Shown here in pieces: positions 1-7,410 of a stretch of 64,000 nt of DNA. Numbering within the stretch: position 1 is the stretch's first letter; each line of letters starts with the position of its first letter. The DNA is from Sphingomonas brevis (GTDB lineage Bacteria; Pseudomonadota; Alphaproteobacteria; Sphingomonadales; Sphingomonadaceae). The translations under genes were made by a program, and so were the position numbers. The notes under the pieces are model-generated. The model saw nothing but the letters and a program-made list of their open reading frames with translations. It did not search any database and was not told where the DNA came from. Where the stretch lies: positions 2,341,001 through 2,405,000 of the forward strand of contig NZ_JAMGBB010000001.1 in NCBI RefSeq assembly GCF_023516505.1. Reading direction: 5' to 3'.

Positions 1-1
1 C

Positions 2-211
2 AGGTGCGCTTCGGCCTGCGAAGAGTCAAGCGGATGGATTTGCGAGGATGCGGTAGCCGACGCGCGCGAGACGCCCCGTCATTCGCAAGCCGATCGACCT
101 CGAGGAACTGATGCCCAGGATTGCCTGACGCTTGAACCGGAAAATGGCGCCTTCAACTCAGACATGGAAGCCGGTCTCCATGTCCCCGATGGCTTTCTCG
201 ACATGACGTGA
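2..211 (+). CDS. possible 3' end of an unidentified protein (partial)
   Basis: Frame 2 is open from the first bases of the window to a TGA at 209-211 (about 69 codons), ending in residues GLHVPDGFLDMT. The composition looks protein-like, with an acidic C-terminus, but I recognise no family. An open run of this length is not rare in GC-rich DNA. If real, the gene begins left of the window and ends convergently with the small gene at 242-391. Kept only because nothing else explains the first 240 bases. Confidence 0.2.
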   Translation, partial: RCASACEESSGWICEDAVADARETPRHSQADRPRGTDAQDCLTLEPENGAFNSDMEAGLHVPDGFLDMT

Positions 212-241
212 CCGCCTGCCACCTTTTGCCGACAGTCGAGC

Positions 242-391
242 TTAGTCCCGCCGCTGGTCCTTACGCCTATTTTCCTTCCGCCGGTCACCCTCGGCCGGGA
301 TATGACGTGCATCGCCGCCCTTCCGCCTGTCGTCACTCCTGCGGTCTTCGCCATTGCGGCGGTCAGGCGCTTCCTTGCCAACTTCAGCCAT
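242..391 (-). CDS. small Arg/Asp-rich protein with repeated DRRK-type motifs
   Basis: A 49-codon frame on the minus strand starts with ATG (complement of 389-391) and stops at TAA (242-244). A strong ribosome-binding site, GGGAGGGGAG, lies just upstream. The protein begins MAEVGKEAPDRRNGEDRRSD and keeps repeating D/E/N-R-R-K units to its end (DRRKENRRKDQRRD). It is very basic and acidic at once, with no hydrophobic core, so it is probably disordered or nucleic-acid or membrane-surface binding. Similar DRR-repeat small proteins are, from memory, common and uncharacterised in sphingomonads. It is transcribed in the same direction as the rhodanese gene 100 bases upstream. Function unknown. Confidence 0.55.
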   Translation of the reverse strand: MAEVGKEAPDRRNGEDRRSDDRRKGGDARHIPAEGDRRKENRRKDQRRD

Positions 392-490
392 GGGTCTCCC
401 CTCCCGTTGGACCGAGTATTTGGAGAAAGCGCTGCTGCTATTTAAGTGTCAAGCTATAGACCGCTTTCCATCCATTGGGGACATTGGCGT

Positions 491-928
491 TCAATATATG
501 ACCTCGGCCAATTGGGTGGCATTGGCGCTGCCGAAGCCAGTTTCCAGTTTGAATCCTTCGTCGATCCATCCGGTAATGCCGCCGGCCATGACCTTTACCG
601 GAAGACCGAGCCGGGCGAGCCTGAGCGCACCTCTGGCTGCGCCATTGCAATGCGGGCCCGCGCAGTAAGTGACGAACAGCGTGCCTTCGGGCCATTCGCG
701 CATCCTCGATCCGATGATCTTGCCATGCGGCAGGTTGATCGCACCCGGCACATGTCCTGCGGCAAAGAGTGCGGGGCCACGTACGTCCAGCAGCACGAAA
801 CCAGGTGAGCCCGAGGAAAGCGCGTCATGAACATCCCAGCAATCGGTCTCGAACGTAAACTCTGCCTCGAAGTGGGCCTGCGCGACTTGGGGAGGAGCGG
901 CGCGTACGGCCGTGACGGAATTGGACAA
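491..928 (-). CDS. rhodanese-like domain protein
   Basis: A 145-aa single-domain rhodanese (sulfurtransferase family), probably cytoplasmic. The fold landmarks are visible: LLDVRGPALFAAGHVPGAIN, then the active-site loop YCAGPHCNGA, whose first cysteine is the expected sulfur-accepting residue. The following GGITGW segment is typical of the C-terminal end of the domain. The start is TTG (complement of 926-928) with AAGGAG eight bases upstream; there is no better ATG. The loop is longer than the usual six-residue CxxxxR/K cradle, so substrate preference cannot be read. It stands alone, upstream of the small DRR protein. Confidence 0.85.
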   Translation of the reverse strand: MSNSVTAVRAAPPQVAQAHFEAEFTFETDCWDVHDALSSGSPGFVLLDVRGPALFAAGHVPGAINLPHGKIIGSRMREWPEGTLFVTYCAGPHCNGAARGALRLARLGLPVKVMAGGITGWIDEGFKLETGFGSANATQLAEVIY

Positions 929-1051
929 CGACGATCTCCTTCAAATTGTGTCGCGGGGCCTAATCGCCGGTCGCAGCCAAGGCTAATCAATCTGCCAGCG
1001 GGTCCGATAAGCGATATTTATCCGTGCGCGGCTACAAGCGTCGGCCCTTCG

Positions 1052-1585
1052 CTAAAAGCGCATCGCCATGGTGACTCCACCTCCATGGGCGTCTCCCCAC
1101 GGGAGCCATTGCACCCCTTCATCCTTCGGGCTGGTCAATAGAAAGCCCGCGGCTTCGCCGATTGCGGCGCCCACTATCACATCATGTACGAAATGCTTGT
1201 CGGCCTTGACGCGGGCTACTCCGACGAATGCGGCGACTGCGTGGGCGGGGAGGCCGATTTCCCAGCCGTAACGCTTTTGCAGCGTTGCCGCCGCCGCAAA
1301 GCTTGAAGACGTGTGGCCGGATGGAAAGCTTTTGTCGTCGCTTTCGTCAGGACGCTCTTCGTGGACAATGTGCTTCAGGCTGAAGGTGACGGCATAGGAA
1401 GCGCCAAGCGAGAAGGCAGCCTGTTTAGTGCCCTGCCAGTCGCCCTGAACAGTTGGAAGGCCGAGCGCCGTCAGGACAAGCGCATCGCGGCCGATGTCGC
1501 TGGCAGTTCCCCAGCCCTTGTCGCTTGCTTGGGCGGGAGAGGCCAGGAGCAATGCTGCGCCGATTGAAATAACCAGGCGGGACAT
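1052..1585 (-). CDS. PAP2-family phosphatase, exported
   Basis: A 177-aa protein with an N-terminal signal peptide (hydrophobic residues 4-18, cut after AQA) and the three PAP2 motifs: KHIVHEERP, the PSGHTSS core, and ARVKADKHFVHDV carrying the final His and Asp. This is the acid phosphatase/phosphatidic-acid phosphatase superfamily; likely substrates are lipid or sugar phosphates at the periplasmic face. It lacks the six membrane helices of the lipid-phosphatase branch, so it is closer to the soluble or peripherally bound type. Its neighbours give no pathway hint. The exact substrate is unknown. Confidence 0.85.
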   Translation of the reverse strand: MSRLVISIGAALLLASPAQASDKGWGTASDIGRDALVLTALGLPTVQGDWQGTKQAAFSLGASYAVTFSLKHIVHEERPDESDDKSFPSGHTSSSFAAAATLQKRYGWEIGLPAHAVAAFVGVARVKADKHFVHDVIVGAAIGEAAGFLLTSPKDEGVQWLPWGDAHGGGVTMAMRF

Positions 1586-1856
1586 CTGCTACACATACAC
1601 CATTGCCGAGCAGTTGCGGAGGACCATGTTGCGACGCTTCGGGATGGCATTTCGCCATGCGCAAACGGTCAAATCTCCTTTCACCCGATGACCGCAATGG
1701 GTGACAAGCGGACGCTATTGAACCGCGTCCAGGAGCTCCGGTGAAATCCCAATATCGGGCGTCCGCGATCGATCCTAGGCCGACGGGATTACGGCCAAGC
1801 GAACCATATCTAGCCCGCGGCCAAGTTCGCGATGCATTCCTCCCGAGAGAGAAGCG

Positions 1857-2210
1857 ATGGCTCACGCCCAAAGCCCGAACCGGGAATTCGCCGTAGGACC
1901 GATCGAGCGTGGCAGCGCAACCTTCAGCATCGAGGAGCTGGAGACCGGCTTAAGGACGCTTGGCCGGCGCGATGGCGATCTTAAGGATTTCTGGGATCAG
2001 AACATCGATGCGTTCAGGCAAACGATCCTGTTCGCGATCCACGAAACGTCCGAGGCGCTCCTGTCGCCAAACATTGCGCTTCAGTCGCGGGTTGAACTCG
2101 AGGGCCAGCTGGAGATGCTGGCCCAATATCTCAAACTAGCCGTTCAATATTCGGCGCAGCCCCCAGCCAATCCGGCCGGCCGTACAGGCGTCGCCCGCCG
2201 GCTCCATTGA
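1857..2210 (+). CDS. hypothetical protein, 117 aa
   Basis: No family recognised. The ATG at 1857 follows GAGAGAAG at a normal distance. The protein has no signal peptide or membrane segment. Residues about 25-95 are predicted helical (EELETGLRTLGRRDGDLKDF, then a long amphipathic stretch ending EMLAQYLKLAVQYSAQ), and the tail is Pro/Arg-rich and probably disordered. It is convergent with ackA, with 12 bases between the two stop codons, so it is not part of the acetate operon. Could be a small regulator or adaptor; nothing supports a specific role. Confidence 0.6.
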   Translation: MAHAQSPNREFAVGPIERGSATFSIEELETGLRTLGRRDGDLKDFWDQNIDAFRQTILFAIHETSEALLSPNIALQSRVELEGQLEMLAQYLKLAVQYSAQPPANPAGRTGVARRLH

Positions 2211-2222
2211 CGCATCGACTCT

Positions 2223-3398
2223 TCAGAGGTTGAGCAAGGTGGAGGTGTGCCGCGCAATGACGCGTTCCTCGTCGGTCGGAATCACCCATAAAGGAATTTG
2301 TGACGAGGCCGCATCGATGCGCCCTTCGGCCCTCGCATTGGCGTCCTCGTCCAGCTTTGCGCCCAGCCAACCGCATCCGTCGACGACTTCCGCGCGTGTC
2401 CTCGCGTCGCGCTGACCGATACCGCCGGTGAAGACCAGCCCGTCCAGTCCGCCAAGGGCCGCCGCAAGCGAGCCGATTTCCCGGACAATCCGGTAGATGA
2501 AGAGATCGATGGCCTCACGCGCCCGCGGATCGTCCGAAGCACGGAGCGTGCGCATGTCCGACGATATCCCGGAAACGCCGCCGAGCCCGGACTCCTTGTA
2601 GATCAGCTTTTCCAGGCCGCGCGCGTCCAGGCCTTTCTCGTCCATCAGGTAGATGAGCACGCCCGGATCGATGCTGCCGCAGCGAGTGCCCATCATCAGG
2701 CCTTCGACGGCCGTAAACCCCATCGTCGTCGCGACGCTCTTCCCCGCCTTCATCGCGCAAAGGCTGGCGCCATTGCCGAGGTGGGCGACGATGACCCGGC
2801 CCGCGGCCAGGTCCGGAGCGATTTCCTTCAGGCGCCCGCGAACGAATTCATAGGATAGGCCGTGGAAGCCGTACCGGCGAATTCCGGATTCCGTCAGTTC
2901 GCGGGGCAGGGCGAACTGCTGGGCCAGCGCAGGCTGCGAGCGGTGAAAGGCCGTATCGAAGCAGGCCACCTGGGGAATATGAGGCGCGGCCACGGCAATT
3001 GATTCAATCGCCACCAGATTATGCGGCTGGTGAAGCGGTGCCAGCGGGCAGAGTGTTTTGAGCGCGTCGACAACTTCCTTGGTGACAATCACCGGGGCGG
3101 TGAATTGAGTGCCACCGTGGACAACGCGGTGCCCGACACCTGCTACCGCCTTGCCGCCGAGCAGGCTGATCGCAGTTTCGAGGATCGTCCGCGTCGCTGT
3201 TCGGTGATCGAGCTCATTCGCCTTCCATTCGTTTTCGAGCACCGTCTCGCCATCGGAATCCTTGACGGTCAGGCGAGGAGCAACGCCGATCTGCTCGACT
3301 TGTCCGCCAAAGAGCAATTCGTGGTCGGAGGAATGGCGGAACAAGGCGAACTTGATGCTCGACGAGCCCGCATTCATTACGGCGATGCATTCGGCCAT
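2223..3398 (-). CDS. ackA: acetate kinase
   Basis: A full-length 391-aa acetate kinase: acetyl phosphate + ADP gives acetate + ATP, in the cytoplasm. The ASKHA signature NAGSSSIKFALF is at the N-terminus; HRVVHGG, the FDTAFH segment, the phosphate-binding VAHLGNGASLCA, the MMGTRCGSIDPG loop and FTGGIG follow in the usual order. It lies 14 bases downstream of the phosphate acetyltransferase gene on the same strand and is surely co-transcribed with it. With the pyruvate formate-lyase genes 7 kb away it completes a route from pyruvate to acetate with substrate-level ATP formation. Confidence 0.96.
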   Translation of the reverse strand: MAECIAVMNAGSSSIKFALFRHSSDHELLFGGQVEQIGVAPRLTVKDSDGETVLENEWKANELDHRTATRTILETAISLLGGKAVAGVGHRVVHGGTQFTAPVIVTKEVVDALKTLCPLAPLHQPHNLVAIESIAVAAPHIPQVACFDTAFHRSQPALAQQFALPRELTESGIRRYGFHGLSYEFVRGRLKEIAPDLAAGRVIVAHLGNGASLCAMKAGKSVATTMGFTAVEGLMMGTRCGSIDPGVLIYLMDEKGLDARGLEKLIYKESGLGGVSGISSDMRTLRASDDPRAREAIDLFIYRIVREIGSLAAALGGLDGLVFTGGIGQRDARTRAEVVDGCGWLGAKLDEDANARAEGRIDAASSQIPLWVIPTDEERVIARHTSTLLNL

Positions 3399-3412
3399 TG
3401 TTGCGGCTCCGC

Positions 3413-4381
3413 TTATTGAATGGCTGCGGAGGCGTCGGCCCGCCGCGCCGCGACAATCAACTGGGCAACCGCGCAGGATGCCAGACGCGCGGTCTCCTCA
3501 TCTGCCCGGCTGGTCAGGATGATCGGCACCTTGGCGCCGAGGACAATGCCGGCGGCATCCGCGTCGGCCAGGAATGACAGGCTCTTGGCAAGCATATTGC
3601 CGGCTTCGAGGTCGGGAACCACGAGCACATTGGCCCGGCCGGCGACCGGCGACTTGATCTTCTTGATCGCCGCGGCCTCGGGGCTGATGGCATTATCCAG
3701 CGCCAGCGGCCCATCGAGAAGCGCGCCGGTGATTTGTCCGCGATCGGCCATCTTGCATAGCGCCGCCGCTTCCAGGGTCGATGGAACGTCGGGATTGACG
3801 CTTTCCATGGCGCTCAGGATCGCGACCCGCACCTCCTTCGCCCCCAGGGCTTTGGCGAGGTCGATCGCATTTTGGGTGATGTCGACTTTGCCTTTGAGGT
3901 CGGGCGCGATGTTGACGGCGGCGTCGGTGATAATCAGCGGCTGGTCGTGATCCGGCACGTCCATCACGAAGCAATGGCTGATGCGCCGGGACGTTCGAAG
4001 ACCGGTGTCCCGCTTCACCACCGCGCCCATCAGCTCATCGGTATGAAGGCTGCCCTTCATCAGCGCCTCGGCGCGGCCTTCGCGGACAAGCTCGACCGCT
4101 TTGGCGGCCGAGTCCTGGCTATACTCGGCATCGACGATCTCGAACTTGCCGATGTCGATCCCATGTTCCGCCGCGACTTCGCGTATGCGCTTCTCGGGGC
4201 CGACGAGGATCGGTTCAATGAGTCTCAGCTTGGCGGCCGCGACGACGCTTTCCAGCGACACCTGGTCGCAGGGGTGAGCGACGGCGACCTTCAGTGGCGC
4301 TTGCTGCTGCGCCCTTTCGACCAGCCGATGAAATTTTTCGTGATTGTTCCGGCTGACGACCTCCGCTTCCAGCAGCGACAT
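3413..4381 (-). CDS. pta: phosphate acetyltransferase (short PTA/PTB-domain form)
   Basis: A protein of about 322 aa made of the PTA_PTB domain only, the type also found as the C-terminal half of bifunctional enoyl-CoA hydratase/phosphate acetyltransferase proteins. It converts acetyl-CoA + phosphate to acetyl phosphate + CoA. Family segments visible are ALMKGSLHTDELMGAVV, FVMDVPDHDQPLIITDAAVN, and the glycine-rich PVAGRANVLVVPDLEAGNML. The ATG at 4381 is preferred over the one at 4387 because GAGGAG then sits seven bases away instead of one. First gene of the pta-ackA pair. A butyryl/propionyl preference cannot be excluded from sequence alone. Confidence 0.88.
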   Translation of the reverse strand: MSLLEAEVVSRNNHEKFHRLVERAQQQAPLKVAVAHPCDQVSLESVVAAAKLRLIEPILVGPEKRIREVAAEHGIDIGKFEIVDAEYSQDSAAKAVELVREGRAEALMKGSLHTDELMGAVVKRDTGLRTSRRISHCFVMDVPDHDQPLIITDAAVNIAPDLKGKVDITQNAIDLAKALGAKEVRVAILSAMESVNPDVPSTLEAAALCKMADRGQITGALLDGPLALDNAISPEAAAIKKIKSPVAGRANVLVVPDLEAGNMLAKSLSFLADADAAGIVLGAKVPIILTSRADEETARLASCAVAQLIVAARRADASAAIQ

Positions 4382-4460
4382 CAGCATTCTCCTCGAAATG
4401 GAGGCGGCCAGAACGGCACCCCGCTGTGATCGGCGTTACCTAACGCAACCACCCATCGCG

Positions 4461-4478
4461 ATCAGGGCATCCCCTGAT
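4461..4478. promoter_or_regulatory. inverted repeat between pta and ppk2
   Basis: ATCAGGG-CATC-CCCTGAT, a perfect 7-bp dyad in the 150-bp divergent promoter region between pta-ackA (minus strand) and ppk2 (plus strand), 53 bp upstream of the ppk2 start. It could be an operator or a hairpin. It does not match the FNR/ANR box TTGAT-N4-ATCAA. Confidence 0.35.
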
Positions 4479-4531
4479 ATCTCTACAGGTGAACGCGTGA
4501 TTGAATGCTCGCGCCGTCCACGGAGGTGCTC

Positions 4532-5410
4532 ATGAACATCCACAAATCTGTCCAGGTTCATGGGAAGGCGCCGCCCAAGCCAGAAAGGGCCGGCACGAAG
4601 GAGCAGCCATCCCCAAAGGATCGCGAGAGCTTGAAGCTGTCGCGCAAGGACTATGAGAAGGCGCTCGAAAAGCTCCAGGTCCAGCTATGCTATTTGCAGG
4701 ACTGGGTCCGCGAAACCGGCGCACGTATTGTCATCCTGTGCGAGGGCCGCGACACGGCCGGCAAGGGCGGATTGATCAAGCGGCTTACCGAGCGAGTCAG
4801 TCCGCGGACATTCAGGGTGGTGGCTCTCAGCGCGCCAAACGGCAACGAGCGGCAGAAGCTGTTCCTGCAACGCTATGTCGAGCATTTGCCGGCTGCCGGC
4901 GAAGTCGTGATCTTCGATCGCAGTTGGTACAATCGCGCGGGCGTGGAACGCGTCATGGGCTACACCAGCGAAAAGGACATTGAGAAATTTCTCGAGAATG
5001 TGCCCAAGTTTGAGCGCTGGCTGGTCGAATCGGGAGTGATACTGATCAAGCTTTGGCTTGAGGTCGGGATGAAGGAGCAGGACCGTCGGTTCCGCCAGCG
5101 AATCAAGGATCCGCTGAGGCAGTGGAAGCTCAGCCCGATGGACGTCAAATCCTATTCGCGCTGGTACGATTATTCGCGCGCTCGCGATGCAATGTTCGAA
5201 GCAACGAGCCATTCGGCGGCGCCTTGGTACGTGGTCCAAAGCGATGACAAGAAACGGGCGCGGCTAAATGGCATCAAGCACATCCTGTCCCTGATCCCCT
5301 ACAAGAAGATCAAGCGGTCCAAGATCCACCTGCCCAAGCGATCGAACAAGAACCGGTACGACGATAAGCTGAACCTTCATAAGGTGAAGCTGGTTCGGGA
5401 AGTCTACTGA
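4532..5410 (+). CDS. ppk2: polyphosphate kinase 2 (PPK2 family)
   Basis: A 292-aa PPK2: transfers phosphate between polyphosphate and nucleoside di- or monophosphates. Walker A is GRDTAGKGG (about residues 72-80); Walker B is VIFDRSWYNR, followed by the lid-like VERVMG segment and the usual YSRARDAMFEAT motif. The ATG at 4532 has GGAGG five bases upstream; the in-frame ATG at 4505 lacks one. The length and single domain fit class I (ADP/GDP phosphorylating), but class is not certain. It is divergent from pta-ackA and just upstream of the SulP gene. Placed beside acetate kinase, it ties polyphosphate stores to ATP supply when respiration is limited. Confidence 0.92.
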   Translation: MNIHKSVQVHGKAPPKPERAGTKEQPSPKDRESLKLSRKDYEKALEKLQVQLCYLQDWVRETGARIVILCEGRDTAGKGGLIKRLTERVSPRTFRVVALSAPNGNERQKLFLQRYVEHLPAAGEVVIFDRSWYNRAGVERVMGYTSEKDIEKFLENVPKFERWLVESGVILIKLWLEVGMKEQDRRFRQRIKDPLRQWKLSPMDVKSYSRWYDYSRARDAMFEATSHSAAPWYVVQSDDKKRARLNGIKHILSLIPYKKIKRSKIHLPKRSNKNRYDDKLNLHKVKLVREVY

Positions 5411-5434
5411 CCGTCCCACTTGTCAGGGTGCAAT

Positions 5435-7174
5435 GTGCAACCGCCCATCTCCATAGACCAGGCCGCACTTAACCCGCCCGGCTGGGCCAAGTGGGTCCCC
5501 GGTCTCCAGATGTTGCGCGATTATCAGGTCAATTGGCTCGGCAACGACATCGTTGCCGGAATTGTCCTCTCGACCATGTTGGTGCCCGTCGGAATCGCCT
5601 ATGCGGTCGCGTCCGGAGTCCCCGCGATCAACGGGCTTTACGCCACGATTATTCCGCTGATCGTCTACGCTCTGTTTGGGCCGAGCCGCATCCTGGTGCT
5701 TGGCCCGGACTCTTCGCTGGCGCCTATCATCCTTGGGGTCGTGCTGCCGCTTTCGCTGGGCGATCCAGGCCGCGCGATCATGATCTCGAGCGCCATGGCG
5801 ATCGTTGCCGGCGGTGTCTGCATCGTTGCCGGCCTCGCCCGTCTTGGCTTCATTACCGAGCTGCTCTCGAAGCCGATCCGCTACGGCTACATGAATGGCA
5901 TCGCTCTCGCTGTGCTGATCAGCCAGTTGCCCAAGCTATTCGGATTTTCGATCGAGAGCACAGGTCCACTTCGCGACTTGTGGGCCATTGGCGAGGCGAT
6001 CGTTGCCGGCAAGGCTAATTGGCCTGGTACGGCGTTGGGGGGCGGGACCCTCTTGGTGATCCTGGTGCTGAAAGCGCACAAGAGAATGGGCGCTATCCTG
6101 GTGGCGGTCATCGCGGCGACCTTCATCGCCGGCTGGTTCGACCTGTCCGAGAAATTTGGGGTCAAGGTACTTGGGCCGGTGCCGCAAGGCCTTCCCGGCT
6201 TTTCGATTCCTTGGCTCCAGCCCAGCGACATTCTCCCCATCCTGATGGGCGGCTTCGCTGTGGCAATCGTCGCATTTGCCGACACGAGCGTGTTGTCGCG
6301 AACCTACGCGATAAAGACCGGCACCCGGGTCGACCCCAATCAGGAAATGGTCGGCCTCGGCGCGGCCAATCTTGCCGCAGGATTTTTCCAGGGCTTCCCG
6401 ATCAGCAGCAGCTCATCGCGTACTCCGGTCGCTGAATCAGCCGGCGCCAAGACCCAGCTGACAGGTTTGGTTGGCGCGCTCGTCGTGGCGCTGGTGATCG
6501 TTGTCGCGCCCATGCTGTTCAAGGACCTGCCCAATTCGGCGCTTGCCGCGGTGGTCATCGCGGCGGCCATTGGCCTGTTCGAATTTGGCGATCTTGTCCG
6601 CATCTTTCGTATTCAGAATTGGGAGTTCTGGCTGTCAATCGTGTGCACGGCGGGGGTCGCGGTCTTCGGCGCCATCACCGGAATTGGTATCGCGATCGTG
6701 CTGGCCGTCATCGAATTTCTTTGGGACGGCTGGCGACCGCATTGGGCGGTGCTTGGCAAGCCCAAAGACGTCGATGGTTATCACGACATGACGCGCTATC
6801 CCGATGCCCAGAGGATAGCGGGCCTGCTGTTGTTCCGTTGGGACGCGCCACTGTTTTTTGCCAATGCCGAGCTGTTCAACCAGCGCATCCAGGATGCGAT
6901 TGCGGCATCGCCGACGCCAGTCAGGCGGGTCGTCGTCGCGGCGGCACCGATCACCAGCATTGACGTGACGTCCGCGGACTCGCTGGCCGATCTGGACGAA
7001 ATGCTGAAAGCAGACCAGGTCGACCTCTGGTTCGCCGAGCTTAAAGACCCCGTGAAGGACAAGCTGAAACGGTTCGGCCTGTTTGGCCTGCTCGGTGAGG
7101 ATCGTTTTGCGCCAACGGTCGAGTCCGCGGTCGGCCGCTATCTGCGGGACTACAACATCCAGGCCGGCGCTTAG
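5435..7174 (+). CDS. SulP-family anion transporter with STAS domain
   Basis: An inner-membrane SulP (SLC26) transporter of about 579 aa. The first ~420 residues hold 10-14 hydrophobic segments with family motifs such as LVPVGIAYAVASGVPAINGL and GFFQGFPISSSSSRTPV; a STAS domain follows from about residue 455 (IAGLLLFRWDAPLFFANAEL). Substrates in the family include sulfate, bicarbonate, dicarboxylates and other anions; the substrate here cannot be read. Start choice is uncertain: the frame opens at TTG 5420 without a ribosome-binding site, while GTG 5435 has AGGG six bases upstream and is preferred. It follows ppk2 by about 25 bp and is probably co-transcribed. Position in a fermentation cluster would suit formate, acetate or bicarbonate transport (inference). 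Confidence 0.88.
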   Translation: MQPPISIDQAALNPPGWAKWVPGLQMLRDYQVNWLGNDIVAGIVLSTMLVPVGIAYAVASGVPAINGLYATIIPLIVYALFGPSRILVLGPDSSLAPIILGVVLPLSLGDPGRAIMISSAMAIVAGGVCIVAGLARLGFITELLSKPIRYGYMNGIALAVLISQLPKLFGFSIESTGPLRDLWAIGEAIVAGKANWPGTALGGGTLLVILVLKAHKRMGAILVAVIAATFIAGWFDLSEKFGVKVLGPVPQGLPGFSIPWLQPSDILPILMGGFAVAIVAFADTSVLSRTYAIKTGTRVDPNQEMVGLGAANLAAGFFQGFPISSSSSRTPVAESAGAKTQLTGLVGALVVALVIVVAPMLFKDLPNSALAAVVIAAAIGLFEFGDLVRIFRIQNWEFWLSIVCTAGVAVFGAITGIGIAIVLAVIEFLWDGWRPHWAVLGKPKDVDGYHDMTRYPDAQRIAGLLLFRWDAPLFFANAELFNQRIQDAIAASPTPVRRVVVAAAPITSIDVTSADSLADLDEMLKADQVDLWFAELKDPVKDKLKRFGLFGLLGEDRFAPTVESAVGRYLRDYNIQAGA

Positions 7175-7410
7175 AAAGCTGGACTGGGCTCGCCGATAAC
7201 GTTGCGACGCGGCGATGACGGTCCCAGGCTTCCTGCTTTGGGGACCTCCATTAGGGTGCGATCAGCATTTCGCCGAAGCCCTATCGGGGTTGGCCCTGAT
7301 ACCGATTCTCCGCCGTAAATCCTTAGTTCGCCTCGACGGGGTATTGGGGCGCGAACCGGCACGATCTGTGCTTGGCGATCGTCGCGTCTCCCCATCTGGG
7401 AGGATTTGAC

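Noticed and set aside
79-381. Minus-strand 100-codon frame at the window start
   Set aside because: It overlaps, in another frame, the small DRR-repeat gene, which has the better ribosome-binding site and a convincing composition.
7175-7410. FNR/ANR box before the serine dehydratase operon
   Set aside because: I looked for TTGAT-N4-ATCAA here and upstream of pta-ackA and ppk2, and found no acceptable match.
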